Source of the DNA: Chryseobacterium fluminis
GTDB taxonomy: Bacteria > Bacteroidota > Bacteroidia > Flavobacteriales > Weeksellaceae
Length of the DNA stretch: 64,000 nucleotides
Direction: 5' to 3'
Assembly (NCBI RefSeq): GCF_026314945.1
Contig: NZ_CP111121.1
Span: forward strand, 1,612,001 to 1,676,000
Part shown: piece after piece, positions 27,439-36,752 of the stretch
Position numbering within the stretch: position 1 is the stretch's first letter
Layout of the letters: every line of letters begins with the position of its first letter
Notes under the pieces: generated by a model
Seen by the model: only the letters and a program-made list of their open reading frames with translations
Told to the model about the DNA's origin: nothing
Database searches by the model: none
Translations under genes and position numbers: made by a program

Positions 27439-28419
27439 ATGAAAAATTTATTTTACTTTCTGTTATGCAGTATTATCATTTCTTTGAACGCAGGCTGTTG
27501 CAAAAATAAAGTTGGCACTGAAACTCCCGCGACATTTTCAAAGGTTTATGACTTTAATGTATTGTTAGTGCCGGATTTATCGAACAGAATCGACCATGAA
27601 ATCCATCCGAAACCTATACACGACACTGTTTTACTGAATACGGTTATTGACAGCATCGGAAATCTTCTTACGGTAAATAACAGGCGGATGAACCAGCTTG
27701 ATGTTTATCAATTTGATTTTGTCAACCGGGGGATTCTTAATCAGTCACAGGTGGCCGATGCCAGGAATCTTCAGATCGATTTCAGAGCATTTGAAGGAAA
27801 AACAAAAGATGCTTCCGAATTTAAGAGACATAAGCTGATACCCGCTATTTCCCGTTTTAAAAACAGTATAAAAAAAATTTACGCTTATTCTCTTAAAAAT
27901 CCCGCCGGTTCTGATGTATGGAATTATTTTAACCAAACCATCAATTCTTCATTGATCAATGTGCCGGACAGGACTATTCCTAACGGAAAAAGCAGCATCA
28001 TCAAAAGCAGTAAAAATGTCGTAGTCCTTTTCACAGACGGATATATAGAAAGTGCTAATAATAGCACCGGGTATACCTTTGATCAGCAGTCGATAAAAAA
28101 AATAAGACAGGAATTTATCAATAGTAAATCGGCAGATCTTGAGAAATTTATTTTATCAAAACCGGAATATCTGATTAAAAAGACAAGTAATAGTCTGAAA
28201 AATGTGAATGTGCTCGTTCTCGAAATGGTAGACCGATCGCTTGATAAAAACGGATCCACGACGATACAGCCGACGGATTTCGAGATCATGAAAATAATCT
28301 GGACCCAGTGGCTGAAAAGTTCCGGAGCAGCTAATGTAGATATATATCCTGCTTTTTCTAAAAGAACGGATGCTTATGATGCGGTAAAAAAGTTTATGGA
28401 GAAAATCAGTAAAAATTAA
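27439..28419 (+). CDS. Lipoprotein, possible von Willebrand A-like fold
   Basis: A 326-residue lipoprotein (signal peptide IIISLNAGCC, lipobox NAGC, Cys20). The first strand reads YDFNVLLVPDLSNRI and a later one VVVLFTDGYIES, a pattern like a vWA or Rossmann-type fold with DxSxx-like metal site (DLSNR) and a DG turn. The full DxSxS motif is not kept. It follows the PLD-like gene by 12 bases and ends 4 bases into the convergent metallophosphoesterase gene. It would sit in the periplasm or outer membrane as a partner of the membrane PLD-like protein. The fold call is tentative. Confidence 0.6.
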   Translation: MKNLFYFLLCSIIISLNAGCCKNKVGTETPATFSKVYDFNVLLVPDLSNRIDHEIHPKPIHDTVLLNTVIDSIGNLLTVNNRRMNQLDVYQFDFVNRGILNQSQVADARNLQIDFRAFEGKTKDASEFKRHKLIPAISRFKNSIKKIYAYSLKNPAGSDVWNYFNQTINSSLINVPDRTIPNGKSSIIKSSKNVVVLFTDGYIESANNSTGYTFDQQSIKKIRQEFINSKSADLEKFILSKPEYLIKKTSNSLKNVNVLVLEMVDRSLDKNGSTTIQPTDFEIMKIIWTQWLKSSGAANVDIYPAFSKRTDAYDAVKKFMEKISKN

Positions 28420-29162
28420 ACTTCAATGATCAGTTCTTTATCATAACCATTGTATTTTTCGTCGATATAGCCGTGAGGATTGCAGATAATCTCCGTCTCA
28501 CCGATATGATATCTGCACGGGGTATGAATATGTCCGTGAATCCAGTACAATGGTTTTTGTCTGATCATAAAATCCTCAAGATCGGACGCATAGGCTGAGG
28601 TAAGCGGATCTTCTCTGTACTTTTCGGGAACCGACCGTATACTTGGGGCATGATGGGTAACCACGATGTTTTTCATACCTTCTGAACTTTCAAGGCTTTC
28701 GGTAAGCCATGCTTTTGAAAGCTGGTGAATTTTAAAGATATCGACCGATCTTATTTTAGAATATGATGGATCCCGCCTGATCCGCTTATAGTCATTCATC
28801 CCCGACTGGCAGATCGAACCGTAATGTACCGGGTTTCCGAAGACTGAAAAATCGGTCCACAGCGTGGCACCGTGAAAACGGATTCCATCAAGATCAACAA
28901 AAGAATTTTCCAATACAGAAATGTTAGAATTCTGAGCTGCGTCTTTTATTTTGTTTAAAGTCTTGGGATAGGAGCCTTTATAATATTCGTGATTTCCCAG
29001 GACATAAATTACAGGTCTGTCCGGTATTTTAGCTTTAATCCACTCTATTCCTTTTGTTCCCAGGTTGATATCTCCTGCCAGTACAACCACATCTGCATAT
29101 TCAAAAGAGAGATCGGTCATTCCGAATTCATGATGCAGATCGCTGATGATTTGAATTTTCAT
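28416..29162 (-). CDS. Calcineurin-like metallophosphoesterase
   Basis: A 248-residue metallophosphoesterase. The start at 29162 (MKIQIISDLHHEF) is preferred over the upstream ATG at 29276, because the family begins with the strand carrying DLH. Metal-ligand motifs appear in order: DLHHE, GDIN, GNHEYY, VTHH, HGHIH. The substrate (nucleotide, phosphodiester or protein) cannot be told. It is convergent with the lipoprotein gene, overlapping by 4 bases, and stands alone. Confidence 0.88.
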   Translation of the reverse strand: MKIQIISDLHHEFGMTDLSFEYADVVVLAGDINLGTKGIEWIKAKIPDRPVIYVLGNHEYYKGSYPKTLNKIKDAAQNSNISVLENSFVDLDGIRFHGATLWTDFSVFGNPVHYGSICQSGMNDYKRIRRDPSYSKIRSVDIFKIHQLSKAWLTESLESSEGMKNIVVTHHAPSIRSVPEKYREDPLTSAYASDLEDFMIRQKPLYWIHGHIHTPCRYHIGETEIICNPHGYIDEKYNGYDKELIIEV

Positions 29163-29603
29163 GCTGCTAAAATAGAAAGAATCTGCTGAAGGTAAATGGT
29201 TTGTTTCATATTGCTTTATTTTTTGATGAATAAAGGGGGAAAGCTGTGGTGTGAGGAGCAAAGAGGAATCAACCAAGTTGATTGATGAAGCTGTATTTGA
29301 GCTGCGCGAAGGAATTTAAGTTGATTGATTTCAGATAAAGGAACCTAAACTTTCAGGATTTCTTCCTGTCATGATCAAAAATCGGCATCCTAGCCGTGAT
29401 CGCAGCATTTGTCTGAGCTCATTTTCGGGAATTCAGTCTGCGGCGGCTTTGCCGCCGCAGACTGAATTCCCGAAAATAGCGAGTGCGGAGAGCACGATAA
29501 AGCTTCAAAATAAAATTAAAATATCTTCAACCTATAAATTGGATATCAAATAGAGATCTTCTCCTTCCCTCTTCCAATTCCCACCCATTGAGCTGATTAT
29601 TCT
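29163..29603. other. Intergenic region holding flanked-palindrome copy 2
   Basis: About 440 bases between the metallophosphoesterase and MFS genes, both on the minus strand. Its main content is the flanked palindrome at 29386-29505. An ORF at 29371-29553 is only a reading through that repeat. No clear promoter for the metallophosphoesterase was recognised. Confidence 0.5.
29386..29505 (+). repeat. Flanked-palindrome repeat, copy 2
   Basis: A perfect 27-bp inverted repeat (29421-29447 and 29451-29477, loop TTT) sits between the same flanks as copy 1: CATCCTAGCC, CATTTGTCTGAGCTC on the left and AGCGAGTG, GGAGAGCA, AAAGCT on the right. The arms share only the outer ATTTT with copy 1 yet pair fully. 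Same orientation relative to the plus strand. The RNA would form a long stable hairpin. Confidence 0.8.
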
Positions 29604-30992
29604 TTATGAAACAGCCACAGCGGCTTTTTTTATTTTTACATTTTTAAATATAAAATAGAACAACATCCCTAAAGCCAGTACAGCATAAGCTACCAAAATC
29701 ATGACGCTTAATTCTCCTACTGCATGTGATGACGGAAAAATCTGACTCATCAGGGTCATGAACGATAATCCGATTCCCGCTCCCAAGAAATAGCTTGTAG
29801 AGCTTAAGCTCGAAGCCACTCCGTAACTCGACGGGTCCGCATCCTGAATGCCCAGGACTGACAAAGCCGTGAAGCAGAAGGTCATCCCGATTCCCGAAAT
29901 ACATGCCGCCCCCAGTAAAACAACTGCCAGCGGATGTCCTGTATAAATGGAGACCAGTAATATCACAGCACCTGCCAACATAAAGAGCCATCCGAAGACA
30001 CCCATTTGTGACGAATTCAATCTTCCGGAAATGTGAGGCAGAATAAATTTGGCTACCAGAGCCGACATAACACTGAAAGGAACGAGCATTAATCCTGCTG
30101 ATGCCGCACTGTAATTCATATCTTTCTGTAACATCAGTGAAATTAAAAATAAAAACCCGATAAAGAATGCTCCTAATGCAACAAATGCCATATTGGCAAT
30201 AACGAGTGATCTGTATCTGAATAATTTGAGATCGATTAAAGGCTGATCAACAGATCTTAACCGGTAAAACACCATCATTAGCAATACGACCGCCAGTACA
30301 AGAGATCCGGTAATCATGAACGGCTGTTCTTTAAGATGAATCAGTTCATGCGTTCCATACGTAAGGCTCAGCAGCCCGATGACCAGCAATATTCCCGAAA
30401 ATACATCTGTTTTCTGGCTGTTCCCTGCTTTTTCATCTTTTGGGAGATAATGGTACGCAAGAACGAGAGTGACCAGCAAAATCGGAACGTTGATCAGGAA
30501 TACCCAATGCCAGCTCAGATACGTACTGATAATTCCTCCGATTGACAGGCCACTTCCCGATCCGATCGCAGCAAACGAACTGAATATACCGATGGCCCTG
30601 TTGCGTTCCTGGTCTTCTTTGAAAGTATTCGTTACAATAGACATGGCAGAAGGCATGATGAAAGCTGCCCCTAATCCCTGGAGTGCCCTGAAAAAAGCCA
30701 GCGTTTCAAACCCCGATGACAATCCGGCTCCCAGAGAAGTCAGCATAAAAACCAGTCCACCTATTAAAAATATTTTTTTCCTTCCGATCTGATCCGACAG
30801 TTTTCCGCCAATGATTAAAAAACCACCGAAAAATAATACATACAGGGTCTGCAGCCATTGAACCATTTCTGCTCCGATCCCGAACTGTTTCTGAATTGCC
30901 GGTATCGTTAAATTGATAATGGCAATATCCAAAGCTTCTACAAATGTTCCCACCGATGCTAAAATTAAGATCAGATTTTTCCTTGCGTCCAT
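29604..30992 (-). CDS. MFS drug exporter, DHA2 (EmrB/QacA) type
   Basis: A 462-residue multi-pass transporter with about 14 hydrophobic segments. The start at 30992 (MDARKNLIL) is preferred to the upstream ATG at 31094, since the extra 34 residues lie in the promoter region and are not membrane-like. Motif A appears as GGKLSDQIGRKKIF after TM2, and motif C-like glycine and proline patterns lie in TM5. Family role: proton-driven export of drugs or metabolites. It is divergent from an Lrp-type regulator at 31136, which likely controls it. Confidence 0.88.
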   Translation of the reverse strand: MDARKNLILILASVGTFVEALDIAIINLTIPAIQKQFGIGAEMVQWLQTLYVLFFGGFLIIGGKLSDQIGRKKIFLIGGLVFMLTSLGAGLSSGFETLAFFRALQGLGAAFIMPSAMSIVTNTFKEDQERNRAIGIFSSFAAIGSGSGLSIGGIISTYLSWHWVFLINVPILLVTLVLAYHYLPKDEKAGNSQKTDVFSGILLVIGLLSLTYGTHELIHLKEQPFMITGSLVLAVVLLMMVFYRLRSVDQPLIDLKLFRYRSLVIANMAFVALGAFFIGFLFLISLMLQKDMNYSAASAGLMLVPFSVMSALVAKFILPHISGRLNSSQMGVFGWLFMLAGAVILLVSIYTGHPLAVVLLGAACISGIGMTFCFTALSVLGIQDADPSSYGVASSLSSTSYFLGAGIGLSFMTLMSQIFPSSHAVGELSVMILVAYAVLALGMLFYFIFKNVKIKKAAVAVS

Positions 30993-31135
30993 ACGATTCA
31001 AATTTCCTGCAAAATTATATTTAATAGAACATTTATAAAAATTATATATTAAATTTGGAACAATATTGTATTTTAAAGTCAATTTAAAGAACAATTACTC
31101 TTTTAAACATTACTTACATTCTAAAAATAGAACAA

Positions 31136-31606
31136 ATGGCAACAGAAAACTACCGTCCTGACGAAAAAGATTTGTCGATCCTGAGAATTTTACAGAAAGA
31201 TGCGAAACTGAGTGTCCGGGATATTGCAGCGAGAATTAATCTGAGCCCTACGCCTACCCATGAGCGTATCAAACGTATGGAAAAGCTCGGGATCATCAAA
31301 GAATATACAGCCGTCTTAGACCGTAAGAAAGTAAACAAAGGAATGATGGTCATCTGTATGGTTGCTTTAAATGCTCATAATAAAAAAATGGCAGGCCAGT
31401 TTATAGAAGAAGTCAGCAGACTGAAGGAAGTCGTGGAATTTTATAACATCAGCGGGGATTTTGATTTTATGCTGAAGATCCTGGCTCCGAATATGGATGA
31501 GTTTCATGAATTCTTCGTCAATAAACTTTCAGAAATTGAAGGGATCGGACAGACAAAAAGCATTTTTGTAATGAACAGTATCAAAGAGAGTCCACAGATT
31601 CTCTGA
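31136..31606 (+). CDS. Lrp/AsnC-family transcriptional regulator
   Basis: A 156-residue regulator with an N-terminal helix-turn-helix (LSVRDIAARINLSPTPTHERIKRMEKLGII) and a C-terminal RAM/AsnC ligand-binding domain (YNISGDFDFMLKILAPNMDEF). Family members bind amino acids or other small molecules and act as octamers. Divergence from the MFS exporter, with a 143-base AT-rich intergenic region, suggests it regulates that gene and itself. The ligand is unknown. Confidence 0.9.
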   Translation: MATENYRPDEKDLSILRILQKDAKLSVRDIAARINLSPTPTHERIKRMEKLGIIKEYTAVLDRKKVNKGMMVICMVALNAHNKKMAGQFIEEVSRLKEVVEFYNISGDFDFMLKILAPNMDEFHEFFVNKLSEIEGIGQTKSIFVMNSIKESPQIL

Positions 31607-31883
31607 TTATAGATTAAAAATTTTCATACAAACTTTTCTCTACAAATAAATATATTTTTATGCGTCAAGTTTTGTCCTTTTACAGTGAGAGATTTGTTCT
31701 GTCAATTAATGATCAATTATGAAGTATTCTATAATAAAATATCACTTTGATGATCTATAAGTTTAAAGATATTGATTTAATATCACTGCCACTACGAAAA
31801 CTAAATATGACAAAAATATTTTTTTGATTATATCTAATGATCAGAATTTGTTTATATATTTGTAAACAAGACACTTATCATTA

Positions 31884-32709
31884 TTGATGAAACATTTGCA
31901 TACTATTGAGAATATTCACAAAATTTTTAATACTTCAGGCAGTGATCCTCTTTTAGTATCATGTAATGATTTAAACTACTGGGTTTGTAAATATGACAGA
32001 TTTCATCTTAATCTTTTTAATGAGTTATTAGCAGCAGAATTTGCTAAAATATGGAACATCAAGGTTCCTGAGACCTCATTAATTAAAGTAAAAGAAGAAC
32101 ATATTCCCAATGATATGATTCCGAGATTACAAAAATATTGGTTTGATAAAGAATGTTTTGGATCTTTATATTTAGAGAATGCGAAAGAGATAGATCAAAC
32201 TATGTTTTCATTGTTTAAAGAGAAAATGTTTCGAGATAAAGTTCGGAATAAAAGCGATTTTTTAAAAATAGCTTTATTTGACATTTGGCTGTCAAATGAA
32301 GATAGAAATTTTAATAACTTTAATTTATTATTAAATACATCATCAGATAAGATATCATTCTTTTATGCTATTGATCATGTAAACTTATTCAATACAAGTT
32401 CTTTGCAGTATAGACTGTGTGAACTTACTGAAGATGAATCAATTATAAAGACGGAATTGTCCAGAATTTTGTTCTCCAGAAATACTAATACAAGACAGAT
32501 TGTAAATACTTTTAATCCAAAATTTCTATCTTTGTACATTGGAATGTAAAGATAATTTGCCAGAAATTTTAAGAAAAATTCCGCCATCATGGAATTTAGA
32601 TTTAAAACATTTAAAGTATCAACTGGACAATTCAATTTTTAGGGATTCATGGCTTAAAAAATGTGACAATACCTTTAAACAATTTGTTCAATCTTTTATA
32701 CTCAATTAA
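31884..32709 (+). pseudogene. HipA-like kinase (HipA_2 type), frameshifted near the C-terminus
   Basis: The main frame (31884-32549) gives 221 residues with the HipA-like pattern: glycine-poor ATP region (LLVSCNDLNYWVCKY), ELLAAEFAKIWNIKVPE, catalytic-loop-like LSNEDRNFNNFNLLL and the metal-binding AIDHVNLF. It stops at IGM, but the next frame continues as KDNLPEILRKIPPSWNLDL for about 55 more codons to a TAA at 32707-32709, two bases before the partner's start. A one-base change in the AAAATTTC run near 32518-32525 would join them. Such kinases phosphorylate proteins; those of this subgroup usually pair with a DUF3037 protein. The region is markedly AT-rich, suggesting transfer. Confidence 0.7.
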
Positions 32710-32710
32710 A

Positions 32711-33562
32711 ATGAAAACTATTTATTCAATATTATCAATATCCTTAAATGCCGCTCTTGACGAAAAAGTGAGCATTGGTATGGTTATGAAAAATGGGGAT
32801 CAATATTATTTTAAGTATTCTTCAGATAAATTAAATGCTGTTAAAAATATACTTAGTGCTGAGAAAATGTATATCGTTAAAAATTATCTGAAAGCTCTAG
32901 AAAGTGATATTAATTCAAGTGACTTTACCTCATTATTTGATAGCGAATTATCAACTGCAACAAACTGGATAAATAAAAGTTATCTAATTTATTTATCTAA
33001 ATATTCAAATAACGTCATTCAGTTTTCTCCCCCGAAAGTTATTGATATAGAGTTAAGCGACTTAAATTTCAAAATATTATTTGAGAAATATGTATTTAGG
33101 TTTGATTCGCAAGATTCTGAATACAATTATAGAAAAAAGAGTTTACATGTAGCTTCTGAGGTTAAAAAATATTTATATCCTACGATTGAGGAAAATGTAA
33201 ATATCGATATTACTTTAGATTCTTCAGATTTTGAAAATCTTTTTGCTCCAATTGAAGTAAACTTTTTGGGAATTAATAACGTTCCTGTAGCTGGTCAGGC
33301 ATTTGATTTTGAAAAAAAACATTATTATCTGGAAAATGATGTAACCCGATATATTTCCTTAACTAAAGCACTCGAGTTAGAAGGAAAAAAGAATGGTAAA
33401 TACTTTGTATTGGGCATAGAACCAGAAAAAAACAATCAAAAAAATCATTTAATGTGGCAACAGATACGGGATTCAAACTTTTTAGAATTTATTGATATTA
33501 ATGATTTGGGAATCATAGAAGACTATATAAAAAAGCACTCTGTGCGTCCTTACTTTGATTAG
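32711..33562 (+). CDS. DUF3037-like partner of the HipA-like kinase
   Basis: A 283-residue soluble protein. The ATG at 32711 (MKTIYSILSISLNA) is preferred to 32663, as it follows the kinase's restored stop by one base and starts on the first strand of the family pattern (YSILSI...VSIGMVM, like IxxGVIL in DUF3037). The remainder is unfamiliar and longer than a minimal DUF3037. Gene pairs of HipA-like kinase and DUF3037 are common and resemble toxin-antitoxin modules. Assignment is moderate. Confidence 0.55.
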   Translation: MKTIYSILSISLNAALDEKVSIGMVMKNGDQYYFKYSSDKLNAVKNILSAEKMYIVKNYLKALESDINSSDFTSLFDSELSTATNWINKSYLIYLSKYSNNVIQFSPPKVIDIELSDLNFKILFEKYVFRFDSQDSEYNYRKKSLHVASEVKKYLYPTIEENVNIDITLDSSDFENLFAPIEVNFLGINNVPVAGQAFDFEKKHYYLENDVTRYISLTKALELEGKKNGKYFVLGIEPEKNNQKNHLMWQQIRDSNFLEFIDINDLGIIEDYIKKHSVRPYFD

Positions 33563-33718
33563 AAATTAAATAACCTTGGAACCCACATCAAAATGCTTAT
33601 TTTTCTGAGATAAACCAGCATTACAAGTACTGTAGTAATTATCTTATATTTTCTGATTCGTCATTTTTCTTTCCGGCTAAAATTTTTGTAAATTGAATAA
33701 CTATTACATGTACAAATT

Positions 33719-34486
33719 ATGCCCTGGAATCCTGACATTTATAATCAGTTTAAGAATATACGCTTCAAACCTTTTTTTGACCTTGCCGAAATGATCGAAG
33801 ATGATCTTAAGATGAAAGCCATTGATATCGGATGCGGAACCGGTGAACAAACTGCCATTCTTGCCGATAAATTCCCCCAGTCCACGTTTACCGGAATTGA
33901 TTCTTCTTACGAAATGCTTGAAAAATCAAAAAGTCTTGAAAATGACCGTCTTCATTTCCGGCAGGCTACCACCGAAGAGATTCTGAACAACGATGAAAAA
34001 TGGAATCTTATTTTCAGCAATGCTGCACTGCAATGGTCTGATGATCATCAGGACCTGTTTCCAGGATTGATTTCGAAGCTGGAACCAGAGGGTCAGCTTG
34101 CGGTCCAGATGCCCTACCAGCCGGGGAATATCCTGAATCAGATCTTATTCGGACTCGCCAACGATGAGCCTTTTAAAACGCAGCTCAATAGCTGGAACCG
34201 TCCATCCGCAGTCCTCACCATTGATGAATACGCACAGATTCTATTTGAAAACGGGATTGAAAACCTTCACCTGTCACAAAAGGTGTATCCCATTATTGCT
34301 GAAGATCACGATACCTTATTCAATTTTATTTCAGGATCGGCTTTGATACCGTATCTCGAAAAACTGAATGAGGAACAGCAACAGCTTTTCACAAAAGAAT
34401 TTAAGCAACGAATTGCAGATAATTTCCCTAAACTTCCGGCTATGTATTCGTTCAAAAGGATTCTGATGTATGGAAGGAAGAGATGA
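33719..34486 (+). CDS. tam: SAM-dependent methyltransferase, trans-aconitate methyltransferase-like
   Basis: A 255-residue class I methyltransferase. Motif I is IDIGCGTGEQT (about residues 39-49), followed by GIDSSYEMLEKS, and motif II-like WNLIFSNAALQW. The start MPWNPDIYNQFK, the NAALQW motif and the length are typical of trans-aconitate 2-methyltransferase, which methylates the aconitase inhibitor trans-aconitate. A related small-acid methyltransferase is possible. It is monocistronic. Confidence 0.78.
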   Translation: MPWNPDIYNQFKNIRFKPFFDLAEMIEDDLKMKAIDIGCGTGEQTAILADKFPQSTFTGIDSSYEMLEKSKSLENDRLHFRQATTEEILNNDEKWNLIFSNAALQWSDDHQDLFPGLISKLEPEGQLAVQMPYQPGNILNQILFGLANDEPFKTQLNSWNRPSAVLTIDEYAQILFENGIENLHLSQKVYPIIAEDHDTLFNFISGSALIPYLEKLNEEQQQLFTKEFKQRIADNFPKLPAMYSFKRILMYGRKR

Positions 34487-34492
34487 AAATAA

Positions 34493-34518
34493 AGGCGGTT
34501 TAATGGTGTAAACCGCCT
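34493..34518 (-). terminator. Terminator of the GTPase triad
   Basis: AGGCGGTTTA and TAAACCGCCT form a 10-bp stem with a 6-base loop. On the minus strand the hairpin is followed by TTATTTTC, so it suits the triad; on the plus side no T run follows, but it may also end the methyltransferase transcript. Confidence 0.7.
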
Positions 34519-34566
34519 CATTCAACTCTGAAAAATTTGTTTTTTATTTATTTAATCCGGAAATTT

Positions 34567-35805
34567 TCAAAACTCCGGAATTTTTATTTTCCCATCTGTA
34601 AAAAACATGAAACAGAAAACGAGAGCCGAAATAATAAGAAAACTCAAAACAAAAGTTGTGATTTTATAAACATCTGTTTTTGATTCTTTTTTTCTTATAT
34701 TACTGCTGCTTTTACTAAAATCCGCGAAGTTGCCTCCGAACGGAGAATCTGTTTTCTGGCCCCAGTCATGTCCGGAATGAGCAGAAGAAACCGAATGCAG
34801 GGATTGGATATTTCTGTTTTGACTGATTTTTGAATGTAGTGATTTTTTATAATCATCATATAATCTTCTTACTTTTTCAGGTTTTTCGCCGCTGGACAAC
34901 GATTTCATTAATTCCTGAATTCTTACGGAATACTCATCATACTCTTTATTGATTATTTCGACTTCATTCTCGGATTCCTTAATTTTCTGCTCGTTTTCCA
35001 GATGCCGTTTTTTGTTTTGCTCAATCTTGCTATTGATTTCATTTACCAGTTTCCTGCGATCTTCTATGAGACTGTGGGCTTCCCTTTCAAATTCATTCAT
35101 GGTGTTGGTAATAATCTGTGACCGTTCCGCTTCAAGCTTTTGAATTTCACCCTCAAAACCATGGATATCAACGATTTTAAAAATACCTTTCTGTTTTACA
35201 AATTCAGCAACATCATAACTTTGAGTAAAATAAATCATTTCGTACGTATGGAGAAGATCAAGCGATCTTCTAAACAGGGACTGCAACTGTGACGGATGGG
35301 TTTCGGTGTACACCATGAGATAGCCGCCTGTATTTTTTAGCGAATACAACTCATCTATTTCTTTCCCATGAAAGCCTGCTTTGTCAAAATCCTTCGGTTT
35401 ACTTACTGAAAAACGGTCAGAATGATTTATTTTAATGGTATCATCCACTATATTTCTTTTTTCAAGATCATGATGAAATTCATTCAACAGGGCAATGGTG
35501 AGATTTTCACTGGCAATTTTGTCAGCAAACACCAATCCTGAACCTATAAAAGTTCCTGCTCTGTGGGAGCTGTGTTCCTTTGCGAAGGTGTATATACAGT
35601 AAGAAATCACATTGGTGTCCCCTATTTTTTCTTTTCGCATACCGTAAAGTCTGCTTCCCGGAAAAAGCTGTATCGCATCGGTTTTCAGATCAAATGTTTT
35701 CAGACTTTTAGCAATGGCGGGATCTCCACCTAAAAAGAATGACTGCCTGAAACCGTTCGGATTCCCAAAAGTTCCGAAGGCTGAAAAAAAATACTTCATG
35801 TCCAT
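34567..35805 (-). CDS. Coiled-coil, membrane-anchored protein, GTPase-associated (GAP1-N-like)
   Basis: A 412-residue protein. The start at 35805 (MDMKYFFSAFGTFGNPNG) shares one base with the GTPase stop (TAATG), so translation is coupled; the longer start at 35838 is less likely. The N-terminal about 200 residues, with FGNPNGFRQSFFLGG, resemble the GTPase-associated protein 1 N-terminal domain as I remember it. A long coiled coil follows (about 220-310), then a low-complexity linker, and one C-terminal membrane segment (about 385-405). Last gene of a three-gene operon. Likely an effector or sensor working with the GTPase; confirmation needs a profile search. Confidence 0.65.
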   Translation of the reverse strand: MDMKYFFSAFGTFGNPNGFRQSFFLGGDPAIAKSLKTFDLKTDAIQLFPGSRLYGMRKEKIGDTNVISYCIYTFAKEHSSHRAGTFIGSGLVFADKIASENLTIALLNEFHHDLEKRNIVDDTIKINHSDRFSVSKPKDFDKAGFHGKEIDELYSLKNTGGYLMVYTETHPSQLQSLFRRSLDLLHTYEMIYFTQSYDVAEFVKQKGIFKIVDIHGFEGEIQKLEAERSQIITNTMNEFEREAHSLIEDRRKLVNEINSKIEQNKKRHLENEQKIKESENEVEIINKEYDEYSVRIQELMKSLSSGEKPEKVRRLYDDYKKSLHSKISQNRNIQSLHSVSSAHSGHDWGQKTDSPFGGNFADFSKSSSNIRKKESKTDVYKITTFVLSFLIISALVFCFMFFTDGKIKIPEF

Positions 35806-36749
35806 TAATTTGTAAAGCTGAATTTTATACGTTCCCAAAAAGTACCTTCATAATCTAGATCGTATCCGACGATACTTCTGTACAGCCATTTTGATAAAAC
35901 TTCTGCCGTAGAAAGATTTAACAGGTTTATTCTTTCCTGTCCCGTCGAATTCTGTACACTGCCCACGGTATAATACGTTTTATTTAAGCCATAAGTATTG
36001 ATCCTCTGTGAGGTCATGGGCAGCCGGTCGTGAATAAAGCCATCCAGTTCTTCACTGTTTTCCACATCCATTCTTCCGGATTTATCCCATTTGGAAATAA
36101 CCAGCACCGCATTAACGGATTTTAAATTTTTACCTTTTCTTTCCAGCTCGTCAAGAAATTCATTAATTAAACTGTCTTCACGATGAGCCGATTCGTAGCT
36201 TGTGACAATAATGAATGTTATAGGAACTTTGGCATTCAGAAAAGCCTCAATGCTGCTGTGATAGCTTCCTCCTCTTCTGATCTCGTTATGATTTTCACCT
36301 GAGGTTTCCAGAAAGGTAAGATCTATGGGAACTACTTTTTTTGATTTATTATTCGGCTCAAAGACCATATCCAATCGGGTTACCTGGTCGCGTGAGGTTC
36401 TGTTGGGTAAATTTCCCTGTCGGATATTTTCAAAGAAATCCGACAGGAGCACATTGGCTTCTTTTGTATTTGGAGTTCCCAATTTAGGTCTTAAAACGCC
36501 TGCGTGAGATCTCAGATAATACAGCATGGTCGATAAAATCACCGATTTCCCGGATTCTGCTGTTCCAAAGAAGAAGACAAAATTGCTGTCTTTGTTCTTA
36601 ATGTCATTTGAAATCGTTGTTGCAATAGGAATAAAGTCTTCATGCTGGCCATTTTCTTTTCTCAGGTCAAGAGATAGCGGTTTTAAAGTTTCTTCCGGGT
36701 GAGATTCTTCGAACAAAAGCGGTCTTAAATTATCATTCTGATTTTCCAT
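35805..36749 (-). CDS. P-loop GTPase of a conflict-type system
   Basis: A 314-residue protein with a P-loop GTAESGKS (62-69), a switch-region strand LTFLETSGE and a base-recognition motif ISKWDKS in place of NKxD. These are features of a small TRAFAC-like GTPase. No membrane segment. It starts 3 bases after the membrane protein gene and ends in a TAATG overlap with the coiled-coil gene, so all three are one coupled unit. GTPase plus GAP1-like protein plus membrane protein has been seen as a predicted conflict or signalling system. Its trigger is unknown. Confidence 0.72.
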   Translation of the reverse strand: MENQNDNLRPLLFEESHPEETLKPLSLDLRKENGQHEDFIPIATTISNDIKNKDSNFVFFFGTAESGKSVILSTMLYYLRSHAGVLRPKLGTPNTKEANVLLSDFFENIRQGNLPNRTSRDQVTRLDMVFEPNNKSKKVVPIDLTFLETSGENHNEIRRGGSYHSSIEAFLNAKVPITFIIVTSYESAHREDSLINEFLDELERKGKNLKSVNAVLVISKWDKSGRMDVENSEELDGFIHDRLPMTSQRINTYGLNKTYYTVGSVQNSTGQERINLLNLSTAEVLSKWLYRSIVGYDLDYEGTFWERIKFSFTN

Positions 36750-36752
36750 GAT

